Of a DNA stretch of 64,000 nt, positions 11,310 to 22,270 are shown piece by piece. Under the pieces are notes generated by a model. That model saw only the letters and a program-made list of their open reading frames with translations. It did no database searches and was not told the DNA's origin. Each line of letters starts with the position of its first letter. Within the stretch, counting starts at the first letter, position 1. A program made the position numbers and the translations under genes. The DNA is from Ampullaceana balthica (taxonomy: Eukaryota; Mollusca; Gastropoda; Lymnaeidae), in NCBI GenBank assembly GCA_944989445.1, contig CALYLW010000058.1, positions 658,501 through 722,500 on the forward strand, in the 5' to 3' direction.

Positions 11310-11375
11310 AGGCAATAATCTTCTGTATAGAAGGAGCGTCTGAAACAGATAAGATAAGACAAGATTCTCAATTAT
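11310..11375 (+). repeat. 3' tail of the (GATAA)-tailed SINE-like family
   Basis: Contains aggaggcaataatcttctgt, the tatagaaggagcgtctg block and a gataagataagacaag end. The same tail occurs at 57118-57175 and 59155-59250 and inverted at 43448-43530. Confidence 0.6.
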
Positions 11376-12829
11376 GTATTTGATGCATATTAAATATATA
11401 TAATTTGCAATGTCACGTCTGTAGTGTCTGTCCGTGACGCTACTAATTTTAGAAAGCAGCGCACCAAATTACTGCACCAATGCATCAAAAGGTGTACACA
11501 TTAAAGATGCGCTGTAAAAAATATTATATGACGTCATTGTTTAGCTCATATTTTAATTTTGGAAAAGGGAACAAGGTAAAAAAGAGGATTTGATGATGGT
11601 TAATTATTAAATTAAAAAAACAAAGGGGGCGCCGTAGGCGCCCTACAACCCCTATTATAAAATACTTTGTGTACATTTCAGAAAGTTTAATATTTCATAT
11701 TTATCAAACAAGGACAAGTTAGTTGGGCTTTTGAAAAATGTCGGTGCCGTATGCAGTGGCGTAGCTAGGGGGGGTGGTGGGGGCGGTCCGCCCCGGGCGG
11801 CACTCATTTAGGGGCGGCATTTGTGGGCATTTGAAAAGTACAACCATTTCCGAAAACCACCCTTTTTTTTTGAAGGGGGAAAACCAGGGTGAAACAAAAA
11901 TATTCGTAATTTCAAGTCTTAATTAACGGATTCGCACAACATTTGTTTATTTTTTTTGTGTCCCGTAACCTCATGGTCGTAGGGGGTTCTAACGTTTCCA
12001 TTAGAACTTTCTCGGGGCTTTGTAGACCTTGGCGGCGCCCATCTCCTTTCCAGGTCAGCGGAGGACTTTTTAGCGATAGTCATTCATCAACATTTTTATT
12101 GTGGCTTTAACGTGGGCTAGATCCCACGCACCTCAGCTTGTGAGGCGAGCGCGTTATTGACTTCACTATCCAGCCACTTTCTACCGTCTTTGTTTGATTA
12201 CATAGTGAATATTATTGCTAACGCAAAACCGTTCAAAAAATTTTAAACGCTCAAAAAAAAACGTATCCATTTGTTTGGAAAACTAAGCGGTATAAGTCAC
12301 AGATTACACTTTTATAAGAAAACTACCCAAAAAAACACAACACGGCCGGGCCGAATAATGTGTGCTATTCCACGACAGTTTCCGTGGAATTTCGACTTCG
12401 CAGAATGATGCGCCAACAAGTACTTACAAGGCATGGTGATTCAAATATTGTGTTTAACTTGCAAGTAGTAATTTATATTACCGTTTCAGTTTTCAGTAAA
12501 TTATTGTAAGGTAAGTTATTAAAAATTAAATTTATTTTGTTTTTATTGCATTAAAGTAGCACACATAATTTTTGTTTTTCATTAAAATACGGTTATTCAT
12601 TAAGCATGTTAAGCCTATTCAATTAAAGTTAAATTAATGTGTAAATAATTTGAATTCGTATATTTTATGGAAAATTATTAATATTTATGACAAGAATATG
12701 TAAATATTCAAATTTCTCTGTTAATAAACACCACAATAGGCATAATAATTTCGAAAAAGACATATTTTAAGCGTCTTGGAAAAATTGAAATGTGAAGAAG
12801 TAACTAGGAAAACGAGATCAGATGCTAGA

Positions 12830-13570
12830 ATTTTACTCACTTCTATGAAATCTTTTTCTCTTCTATGTTATCTCAATTTATGGGAACCCGTCATTTTTAA
12901 AAATTAATGCAAAGCCATTGAATGGAACAAAGAGATGTGCTAATACAAAATGATGTTATATCAGCCAAACAATTTGTGAAGAGATGGAGATATGAACAGA
13001 ACGCCTAGTTAGAAGGAGAAAAATATGAGTAGTGAAAATTCAGAAGACGTGGTTCTATCTTTAGAACAAGAAGTACAACGAGAAATGTTTTTATCCATGG
13101 ATGGAATTATAAAATAAAATAAAATAACGCTTTGCTGATTTGCATTTCCTTGCAAGAAAATATTCGTATATAATACCATGTAATCTACTAAATGAAGCAT
13201 TTGAACATCAAATAAATTATTTTATTGGCATTGACAGTTCAATATCGAAAGAAAAAGTATCCAGGTTTTTATGGCTGTACCTACACTACAAGAAAAGGCA
13301 TTATGTTAGAAAAACTGGGGAAAAGGCACCTATGATCTATTAAAATTTATTCAACGGTATAAATTGGAAAATTCTGTACCCAATATTGTAATTTTGCTAT
13401 AAATTTTTTCAACTATTGCTATCAGTGTCGCTAGTTGTGAAATGAGCTTCTCCAAACTGAAGTTGATAAAAAAAAGTATCTTCGTTCCACAATGAGCGAT
13501 TAAAGACAACAAAATCTTGCAATACTGTCCATAGAACAATATATTACAACAAATAATTTTAATTTTGATA
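12830..13570 (+). pseudogene. hAT transposase remnant (TTF-type/ZMYM6-like lineage)
   Basis: Degenerate coding sequence matching copy 2 of the element. A readable segment at 13140-13340 contains LARKYSYIIPCNLLNEAFEH. After a frame break, 13380-13500 reads as the hAT C-terminal dimerisation domain (NIVILL, FSTIAISVASCEMSF, SKLKLI). The family normally has SVASCERSFSKL here; this copy has M for R. Several stops and frameshifts remove function. Only the C-terminal third is readable; the N-terminal zinc finger and the first catalytic residues are not visible. Confidence 0.7.
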
Positions 13571-13784
13571 GCGTAATTTACGATTTTTCTATTATGAAAG
13601 TTAGGAAAGTAAATGTATAAATATGTTAACAAAACTAATGTACAGAGGCGTAACTGGTTTTTTGACGCCCTGGCTAATTTATTTTTGGTGCCTTTTATTT
13701 AAATAAAAATTAAAAAATTAGAGATTTAGCGGCGCCCTTTTGAACTGTTCATTAATTTTAAAAAAACATAATATAATCGACTAA

Positions 13785-14175
13785 GTGGCCGTCCATAAAT
13801 GAAGCACGGTATTTTGGCTGATTTTTTAACCCCTCCCCCCCCCCTCGTCACACGTTGTCACAAAAACGTAGACTCCTTCAATAAGACGTCACAAAGCCGT
13901 ATTTTCTGTTTGAAAATGAACATGTTTCAAATTACATTTTTGCCATTTAAGTATGTTTTTAGTGTAAGGCTGCATTCTAATATCGTAACACGCGTTTTAC
14001 ATAAACGTCATTACATAAAGTGTCAGTAATTAAATATTTAAGTGGAAATTTATTTAAAGTTGCGCGTTTTGACGTGACGTCCCATTGCTTAAACACCTTT
14101 CCCCCCTCGTCACACATCGTCACAAACGTGTGACTCCCCCCTCCCAGGTGCGTGACGTCATTTATGGGCGGCCCC
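13785..14175. mobile_element. Harbinger-type MITE nested in hAT copy 1
   Basis: Ends gtggccgtccataaat and atttatgggcggcccc, with TAA flanks (13782-13784, 14176-14178). Length is 391 bp. It sits 58 bp from the 3' end of the hAT, the same offset as in hAT copy 2, so the insertion predates the spread of this hAT. Confidence 0.8.
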
Positions 14176-14461
14176 TAACAGGGCGGCAAATTGCAGACCG
14201 CCCCGGGTGGCAAAAGTTCTAGCTACGCCACTGGCCGTATGTGCACTAAAAAAAGTGCATTTTAAAGATTATTTTTTAAATAAATAGATTTCAGCTGAAA
14301 ACTTCCGTCATTTTTGACGGGTAATACACTAGTTCAATATAACACTCTAACTGATGTTACATGTTTATGACATGTGAACATACAGGGAAGACAACCAGCC
14401 AATATCACGTCATTATTTTATACATAACACAATTAGCATAATCAATATATCCGGGTGATAT

Positions 14462-14644
14462 TTACTCTTGGTTCACAATTTCCATTCCAAAGGATATTAG
14501 GTTATACGAGTGAACAACATTTCCACCAGCCCATCCATCCAGCTGGATGTATCCATTACACATGACATTCAGGGGAGGATTTGCATTAACAATGAACGCG
14601 GCTGAAAATATTACAACAGAAACGAATAATGAAGACCGTTGCAT
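14462..14644 (-). CDS. Hypothetical small secreted protein (60 residues)
   Basis: The frame starts MQRSSLFVSVVIFSAAFIVNA, a convincing signal peptide with a cleavage site after ...VNA, followed by a mature part NPPLNVMCNGYIQLDGWAGG and a tail with one cysteine. TAA follows 60 codons. A TATA-like AATAAAAGATAG lies about 45 bases upstream on the same strand. I recognise no family. The frame could also be a first exon whose true donor lies before the stop. It sits in an island between the hAT at 11754 and the 22-bp minisatellite, with no repeat character of its own. Confidence 0.35.
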   Translation of the reverse strand: MQRSSLFVSVVIFSAAFIVNANPPLNVMCNGYIQLDGWAGGNVVHSYNLISFGMEIVNQE

Positions 14645-15329
14645 AAGGAAATGTAAGTGTCAGTCTAGGAGTTCTGCAGTAGGCTATCTTTTATTTTGTT
14701 TCTAGACCATATGAATGGATCCCTGCGCACAATTTTCCCGAGTAGTCAACTGTGCGCGTTGCAATGATATTCCGTACATGAATCTGAATAGTCGAGAAAA
14801 CAATGTGTGGATTTAAGCGTTGCGTTCATAAGCTACGATTCACATGATGTTCATTTTGTAGATGGTTTAGGCTTTCTAAAAGTAATGAAGGCCCTGAGTA
14901 AAATCTGCAAAATCAAATTCGTTGAAAGTTTGGAAACATTCAACCTATCCAATAATGTAACGATAACTTTATATTTCTTTTTATGTAGGCGTTCTCACAG
15001 TAATTAATCTTGTGCACAATAATTCACTGAAGAATTCGTTTATCCAAAACAACTTTAATATACATATATATTGTACACATAAGAATCATTTGAGGTAATA
15101 TAACGTGGAAATCTTGAGTTATTCACTATACATCCTTCCCTGTCGGAAGTCTACACACAACTGTTCGCCCAACACTTTCAACCAATAGAAATGCTCCTTT
15201 CTTCCCGCGTCTCTTGTACACGTGACCTTACGTCACAAAATTATGTTAATCAGATGTGACACATAACAAGACACAAACTGATCTACAGCCACGCCAGGCA
15301 CTCATCAAACAGGTGCTGAACCATATCAC

Positions 15330-17140
15330 CACATACTCACCAGCCCATATCCACGTACTCGCCAGCCCATATCCACATACTATCCAGCCCATATCCACAT
15401 ACTCGACAGACGACAGCCCATATCCACATACTCGCCAGCCCATATCCACATACTCGCCAGCCCATATCCACATACTCGCCAGCCCATATCCACACACTCG
15501 GCAGCCCATAACCACATACTCGCCAGTCCATAACCACATACTCACCAGCCCATATCCACACACTTGGCAGCCTATAACCACATACTCGCCAGTCCATAAC
15601 CACATACTCACCAGCCCATATCCAAATACTCGCCAGCCCATATCCACATATTCGCCAGCCCATATCCAAATACTCGCCAGCCCATATCCACATACTCGCC
15701 AGCCCATATCCACATACTCGCCAGCCCATATCCACATACTCGCCAGCAAATATCCACATACTCACCAGCCCATATCCACATACTCACCAGCCCATAACCA
15801 CATACTCACAAGCCCATAACCACATACTCGCCAGCCCAAATCCACATACTCACCAGCCCAAATCCACATACTCACCAGCCCATAACCACATACTCACCAG
15901 CCCAAATCCACATACTCACCAGCCCAAATCCACATACTCACCAGCCCATAACCACATACTCACCAGCCCATAACCACATACTCACCAGCCCAAATCCACA
16001 TACTCACCAGCCAAAATCCAAATACTCGCCAGCCCATATCCACATACTCACCAGCCCATAACCACATACTCGCCAGCCCATATCCACATACTCACCAGCC
16101 CAAATCCAAATACTCGCCAGCCCATATCCACATACTCGCCAGCCCATAACCACATACTCGCCAGCCCATATACACATACTCGCCAGCCCATATCCACATA
16201 CTCGCCAGCCCATATCCACATACTCGCCAGCCCATATCCACATACTCGCCAGCCCATATCCACATACTCGCCAGCCCATAACCACATACTCGCCAGCCCA
16301 TATCCACATACTCGCCAGCCCATATCCACATACTCGCCAGCCCATATCCACATATTCGCCAGCCCATATCCACATACTCGCCAGCCCATAACCACATACT
16401 CGCCAGCCCATAACCACATACTCGCCAGCCCATATCCACATACTCGCCAGCCCATATCCACATACTCACCAGCCCTTATCCACATACTCGAGAGCCCATA
16501 TCCACATATTCGCCAGCCCATATCCACATATTGGCCAGCCCATAACCATATACTCGCCAGCCCATATCCACATACTCACCAGCCCATATCCACATACTCG
16601 CCAGCCCATATTCACATACTCGCCAGCCCATATCCACATACTCGAGAGCCCATATCCACATACTCGCCATCCTATAACCACATGGTCACCAGCCCATATC
16701 CACATACTCACCAGCCCATATCCACATACTCGAGAGCCCATATCCACATATTCGCCAGCCCATATCCACATACTCGCCATTATATAACCACATGGTCACC
16801 AGCCCATATCCACATACTTGCCATCCTATAACCGCATGGTCACCAGCCCGTATCCACATACTCGCCAGTCCATATCCACATACTCACCAGCCCATATCCA
16901 CATTCTCGCAAGCCCAAATCCACATACTCGCAAGCCCAAATCCACATTCTCGCCAGCCTATATTCACATACTCGCCAGCCCATATCCACATACTCGCCAT
17001 CCTATAACCACATACTCGCCATCCTATAACCACATACTCGCCAGCCCATATCCACATACTCGCCAGCCCATATCCACATACTCGCCAGCCCATATCAACA
17101 TACTCACCAGCCCATATCCACATACTCGCCAGCCCATATC
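15330..17140. repeat. Minisatellite, 22-bp unit, left part of array
   Basis: The unit is cagcccatatccacatactc plus gc, with common variants (aaccaca, actcacc, gaga) and no stop in most frames, so long frames occur on both strands (YPHTRQPIST, WIWAGEYVDMGWR). These are repeat translations. The array resumes at 18217 on the far side of an inserted retrotransposon. Confidence 0.95.
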
Positions 17141-18216
17141 AGTTAAAAGCCAATCATTTGCAGATGATACTCAGCTATATACTCACACTGATCCCTCTAA
17201 TATGGACTCCGCTGTCCAATTGATGCAAGAGTGCATTGGTGAGGTAAAGTCTTGGATGACGTTCAGCAAACTCAAGCTGAATGATGACAAGACTGAAGCA
17301 CTTCTATTTTGCAACAATAAATCACGCAGTACTTTGTCTCTTCCAAAGTCAATTCACGTAGCCATGCAGTTCGGATATTCTGTTCATAACATCGGCTAGG
17401 AATCTTGGCTACATTATTTCTGACAACATGTCTATTAACAACTTCATCAATCACATCTGTCGCTCTGCCTACACTGCCATTCGTCAGATCAGCTCAATCC
17501 GTCATTACTTAACAGTTAGTGCAACAAAAACTCTAGTTTGTGCTCTTGTACTAGCTCGTATGGATTACTGCAATTCTCTTCTGTCAGGTGCGCCAAAACA
17601 ATGCATTGAAAAACTACAGAAAGTTCAAAATTCAGCTGCCAGACTGGTGCTCAAGGCAAAAAAACATGACCATGTTACTCCACTTCTTCGCTCACTTCAT
17701 TGGCTGCCTATACAATCTCGTATTGATGACAAACTGGCCGTTCTCTGTCACAACTTCTTTTCGGACTCATGCCCATCGTATCTTACTGAACTTTTGTCGG
17801 TCTACTCACCCACTCGCCAGCTACGATCTTCTGCAGACACACGCGTTCTCTCTGTTCCTACGACACGCACCAAAACATTTGGTGAAAGGTCGTTCTCTTT
17901 TTGTGCAGCCAAACAATGGAATTCTCTACCATTACACATACGTAGTATTCAAACAACCAAGTCCTTCAAGACTGCACTTAAGACACATCTTTTCAAAATT
18001 TATTTTCAAAATTAATGAAACAACATTTCTTGTAAATGATTAACGTAGCTTATGTATAATGTACTGTAATTTTTGTGTTTGTTATGATATGAAGGTTAAT
18101 TTAATATACTTATAGGTATGTTTTTTCTTTCATGTAAAGCGCTGTGAGCCCAGTTCCTTACAGGGATACAGCGCTATATAAATAATCAATTTATTATTAT
18201 TATTATTATTATTATT
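17141..18216 (+). pseudogene. 5'-truncated L2/CR1-like non-LTR retrotransposon, RT C-terminal half
   Basis: Inserted into the 22-bp minisatellite with a 5-bp duplication ATATC (17136-17140, 18217-18221) and an (ATT)n tail. Translation starts QSFADDTQLY, which includes the reverse transcriptase FADD catalytic motif, then SWMTFSKLKLNDDKTEALLF. A frameshift near 17385 follows. The next frame runs 17388-18015 with LGYIISDNMS, LVLARMDYCNSLLSGAP, LHWLPIQSRIDDKL and a C-terminal FGERSFSFCAAKQWNSLPLH. The 3' UTR ends in gcgctatataaat and the tail. No endonuclease or N-terminal RT is present, as expected for a 5'-truncated copy. The single frameshift suggests a fairly young insertion. Confidence 0.85.
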
Positions 18217-18398
18217 ATATCCACATACTCGCCAGCCCATATCCACATACTCGCCAGCCCATATCCACATACTCGTCAGCCCATATCCACATACTCGAAA
18301 TCCCATATCCACATACTCACCAGCCCATATCCACATACTCACCAGCCCATATCCACATACTCGCAAGCCCAAATCCACATACTCGCAAGCCCAAATCC
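18217..18398. repeat. Minisatellite, 22-bp unit, right part of the split array
   Basis: Eight or so copies of the unit at 15330-17140, resuming in register after the retrotransposon's (ATT)n tail. The right edge abuts the RNase H pseudogene. Confidence 0.95.
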
Positions 18399-18399
18399 C

Positions 18400-18862
18400 T
18401 TCTCGAGTCAAACGTCTTCAAGTAACTTCGTGTGTGACAATGCTCAGTCTGCATCTGACTGATGAGTGTCTGAGTGTTACGAGGTAGTTTACACCAGGGG
18501 TCACTTTTGCTTGACTGCGGCATACGCCGGTAAACCTTTCAGGTCGTGTCTCCAGATGCCCAGCCAAGTAGCCATTTCTCTCGGAAATTGTCCTTGAACC
18601 ACAATCTGACCCCCAGCTGGGTGATTGGATGATCGGGTTGGGGCTGAGCAGCACCTTCTCTCTCCAATAAATCGGCCCCCTCAAGCTGCGTCACCCCACG
18701 TGCCCAGTGATAAACTGTAGGATTAAGGATTACACTGCCGCCACGTGCAGTGATGCAGTTTTCTGTCTCCAGTATGCCACTGACGGTCTTTGCCTCCAGA
18801 GAGGATCGACTCAAGGCCTCCAGTGAGAGTCGAGAGTCGGTGAAGACAACTACGATCACAAG
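18400..18862 (-). pseudogene. RNase H domain fragment of a non-LTR retrotransposon
   Basis: The minus frame from 18859 reads VVVFTDSRLSLEALSRSSLE, the DSR/ALEAL block typical of retrotransposon RNase H. It then has YHWARGVTQLEGADLLEREGA at the position of the usual GN..AD.LA..GA motif. An in-frame TGA at 18541-18539 is followed in the same frame by LISQMQTEHCHTRSYLKTF, like the 'LRTGHC' tail of these elements. Neither an RT domain nor a 3' end is visible. The downstream edge runs straight into the minisatellite. RNase H removes RNA from the hybrid in the parent element; this copy is dead. Confidence 0.6.
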
Positions 18863-19179
18863 GTGAAGATGAACTCAATTGGAGTTATGTGATTGTCTCT
18901 TCTTGTCTTTCATGATTTCTGCAGAAAAACTCAATCTTAAGAGAAAATTTTGTGTATCAAATATATGTTTTTTATATCCGTGATAACAAAAATAAAATGT
19001 GTGAAATAAGTTTCTATAGTTCGGATAATTGTTATACCATGCCAACTATAATTATTTGTTTTGATGAAAGCATTTGTCAATACAAATACATTTGTGTTTT
19101 TCGTCTATGGTTAAAGCTTAACACTCATTGTTTTATTTTAAAAAATTGTGCATAATATCGATAAAATATTAAATTAAAA

Positions 19180-20640
19180 AACCCCGTAAACATTTTTTTA
19201 AACTATAAATCCTTTATATACGAGACATAACTTAAAGTATCAATATACATAATTTTCAATGTATGTCACGTCCCGTCTGTCTGTCCTTGGCACTACTAAT
19301 TTTAGAAGGCAGCGCACCAAATTACTGCACCAAAAATAACTCTTTTCGAACTTTCCACATACAATTGTGCAATATGAAAATAAATAAATAAAATAAAATG
19401 AAAGTTCTGTATTACATTATTTATTATTCTGATGGGTATTTTTTTTCCAAATAAATAGATTTCATCCGAAATCTATTTATTTTGAAAACTTCCGCAATCT
19501 TTGACGGGTAATATATTAGTGTTCATTATAATACGCATCGTATGACAATCAAAAAATCAAAAAATTTAAGTTATTTTTCATATATAAAGGATTTATAGGT
19601 TAAAAAAATACTTCAATCTGCTTGCTAAATTTCGCTTGATTTGATCACGGAAAAAAGATTTTTAATATAATGCGCACCGCACGACAGACTAGCATAAACA
19701 TTTACATATTGGGAGCATATAAAAAAAGTATGGTCAATATAATAAGCACAGTGACAGTCTAGTACAAAAATATATATGCTACATAGAGATAATCTAAAAA
19801 TGCATAAATTTAATTACATTACATTCGATCGATGTGAAATTTTGATAGATCATTTTTATCTTTGCCACGAGTCTGCAGCAAAATATTTCCGCTCGCTAGC
19901 ATACGGGGAAGTGGTTTAAAAATTGATCCAAAGTTTTTGCGACAAGCAATCAAGCAGACGCCACGAGTTAATATAATTGATTTAAATTAAAAAAACGTAA
20001 AAAACAAAGTTTTTGACTATAAATCCTTTATATACGAGACATAACTAAAAACATGTTCATTATAATATGGATCGCACGACAATCCAAAAATCCAAAATTT
20101 TAGTTTTGTCTCATATATAAATGATTTATAGTAAAATAAACTACTACAGTCTGCCTGCGAAATTTCAGCTCGATTTGATCACGAGAAAGGGTTATAAAAA
20201 CATGTTTAATATAATGCGCACCACGACAGACTAGCATATATATATTTACATATCGGGAATATATTTTTTAAAAAGTATGGTCAATATAATACGCACCACA
20301 CCGCGCGACGGGAAATATTAAACAGGTTGTTCAATATAATACGCACCGCGACAGTCTAGCACAAAAATTTACATCCTACATAGAGATAATCTAAAATTCT
20401 TTAATTTAATTACAGTACATTCGATCCAAGTGAAATTTCGATAGATCATTTTTATCGTCGTCAAGAGTCTGCCAGCAAAATTTCAGCTCGCTAGCATACT
20501 GGGGACTGGGTTAAATATCGATCCAAAGTTTTTGCGACAAATAATGAAACAAACAATCAAGCAGACGCCACGAGTTAAGATAAATGATTCAAAAATTGTT
20601 TCTATCTGAGCATAAAAATGTTGTTATTTTTCTTCTTATT
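19180..20640. repeat. Cluster of dispersed non-autonomous repeat fragments
   Basis: Contains three blocks with the 'ctttatatacgagacataac' motif (19210, 20030 and its reverse at about 19585 and 20115). Blocks of 'tcaatataatacgcacc' and 'agagataatctaaaa' recur. A small Helitron copy at about 19240-19519 ends with hairpin ccgcaa/tgacgg and TTAG before T. No ORF is supported. Confidence 0.55.
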
Positions 20641-20833
20641 TAAAAACAGTGTATGTGTGTGGGGTGGGGGTTGGGGTGGGGAGTCTGTAAGTAAGTCGAG
20701 CTTGTACAGGCGTGGTGCCCCAGACTGACACTAATGCCAACTGATGATTTATGCTAATCTCAAGGACAGATGGAACGTCTGGTAGATTGTTACACTACGA
20801 TGTCTTAATGTTACCTAAATTCACATTTTGATC

Positions 20834-20842
20834 CGTTATAAA
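20834..20842 (+). promoter_or_regulatory. Candidate TATA box
   Basis: The sequence ttataaaag lies 97 bases before an ATG that opens a 95-codon frame (20931-21218, MKTILFCWASLPPPCSNEKG...). The frame has no recognised domain, so only the promoter motif is noted. Confidence 0.2.
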
Positions 20843-20939
20843 AGGGAGACAAGGGGACAGTGGGAGGAGAAAACCTAACACGAAAGTTAAAAAACAAAAC
20901 AATTGGCATTTAAACTGAGATCCAAAACAGATGAAAACC

Positions 20940-22260
20940 ATTTTGTTTTGTTGGGCATCCCTCCCCCCACCTTGTAGTAACGAAAAAGGAGATTATTGCG
21001 TCCTACTTTCTTTATTAGAACGTACAAGCGAAGGAGCGTTTGCGGGCCACTGCATACGAGGGGATGGTGTTGTTCATCCGCCTTTATTTATCCCACGTAA
21101 TGTCAGGGGACCATCGGAGCTGGGTGGACTCATGGAACAAACCCAAAACTTTACAGCGATCGCTGTTTCGTTTTTGATTATTTCCCTTTCGGGATTTAAT
21201 TCCCGTTTCGGGATTTAATTCCCTTTTCTAGACTTATGTACCGTATCGGAATGTAACACGTTCATATTTCAATAGACATTTGCTCATTTCCCTAGAAATA
21301 ATGTGCCAGAACTTACTGAATAGTACTTTCTGATTCGCTGATATTTACAATGGGGAAAATTGAAATTTTTTAAATAAAAAAATGGAAAAGGGTAATGGGC
21401 TCGATTCTCGCTTTCTTAAAAATGTAAAATATGAGGGACTAGACTTGAAGGAAAGGAATCAATAATGGTGATACAATTCTGATATATTAACTTTGACACA
21501 ATTGATCTGAGTTCCCCTACACAACGCTACATTCAATGAAGCAGACGCTATCAGCCCGATATTGAGAGCGTTGTAATCACAGCACGTGAAAACATAAACG
21601 GAGACCAAACTAAAATTTTTTAATGAACCTTACCGAGCCAACCAATCAGCAATATTATTGAAAACCAACTGGTAATAAAAAAAAACTACGAACCAATCAA
21701 CTCCGTGACAATTTAAAATTTGCATTGATATTTATTTATTTAATCACAGCATCTTTGGAAAAACAATTTTAAAAACCAATATATAAACGAGGTAGTGCCA
21801 CCCAAAAAACAAGCAACCATGTACGTTTAACCCTGAGAAATAAATGAGTTTAAAAAAATGGAAGAGTTAGGCAGTAAATAAGGCCTTGAACGAATGCTGT
21901 ATAAAGACTTGATTTTAAATGCTGTCCGATCACGTGACTTCTATCATGAATTTAATGATATATGATTTCCTGGTAGGGATATGCTGGTTACTGACCGTGG
22001 CAATTTGAAATATTGAGCAATAGTACAACCCGCAAAAAAAGTTCATGTGTAGATTCAAGAGACCAGCAACAGCAAAACACAGACCTTTGTTTGGCTTCTT
22101 TCACTGATCACTGGAACGTTTTCAATAAACAATTTCAATAAATTAAATCATTTCCTTTGAGCATTTTAGACTATTTTTCTAATGCTCAGCTATTTCTTAC
22201 TCAAAGAAACGCATTTGGGTTTACATTTTATGAATTATCATAGTCGTAATAGCAGTCAAA
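20940..22260. other. Unassigned AT-rich sequence
   Basis: Apart from the short 95-codon frame at its left end, no repeat unit, element terminus or domain is recognised. It includes the presumed 3' flank of the ORF at 22271 (minus); the closest AATAAA on that strand is near 21731. Confidence 0.3.
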
Positions 22261-22270
22261 TTAACTTCCG

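Larger units (their letters stand above)
11754..14233 (+). mobile_element. hAT transposon copy 1, full length, decayed
   Basis: The termini cagtggcgtagctag and ctagctacgccactg are perfect inverted repeats, flanked by an exact 8-bp duplication GCCGTATG (11746-11753, 14234-14241). Subterminal ggcggtccgccccgggcggc and ccgccccgggtggcaaaag are also inverted relatives. Length is 2480 bp. The interior holds a broken transposase and a complete nested Harbinger-type MITE (13785-14175). Copy 2 at 33405-35852 has the same layout. Confidence 0.92.
11394..14332 (+). mobile_element. Small non-autonomous Helitron, split by a hAT insertion
   Basis: The left part begins tatatataatttgcaatgtc and continues with ctactaattttagaa and gcagcgcaccaaattactgc. 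The right part resumes at 14242 and ends with a hairpin ccgtca-ttt-tgacgg, a short spacer and CTAG (14329-14332) followed by T. A 3' hairpin plus CTRR before T is the Helitron end signature. A second copy is at 19240-19519. About 460 bp belongs to the element; the rest is the hAT at 11754-14233. The 5' boundary is uncertain. Confidence 0.55.

Noticed and set aside
15246..17123. Frames with WIWAGEYVDMGWR or YPHTRQPIST repeats
   Set aside because: 22-bp minisatellite; the frame changes with each unit and both strands are open.
20931..21218. 95-residue ORF downstream of a TATA motif
   Set aside because: No domain, signal peptide or splice support; kept only as a candidate promoter.
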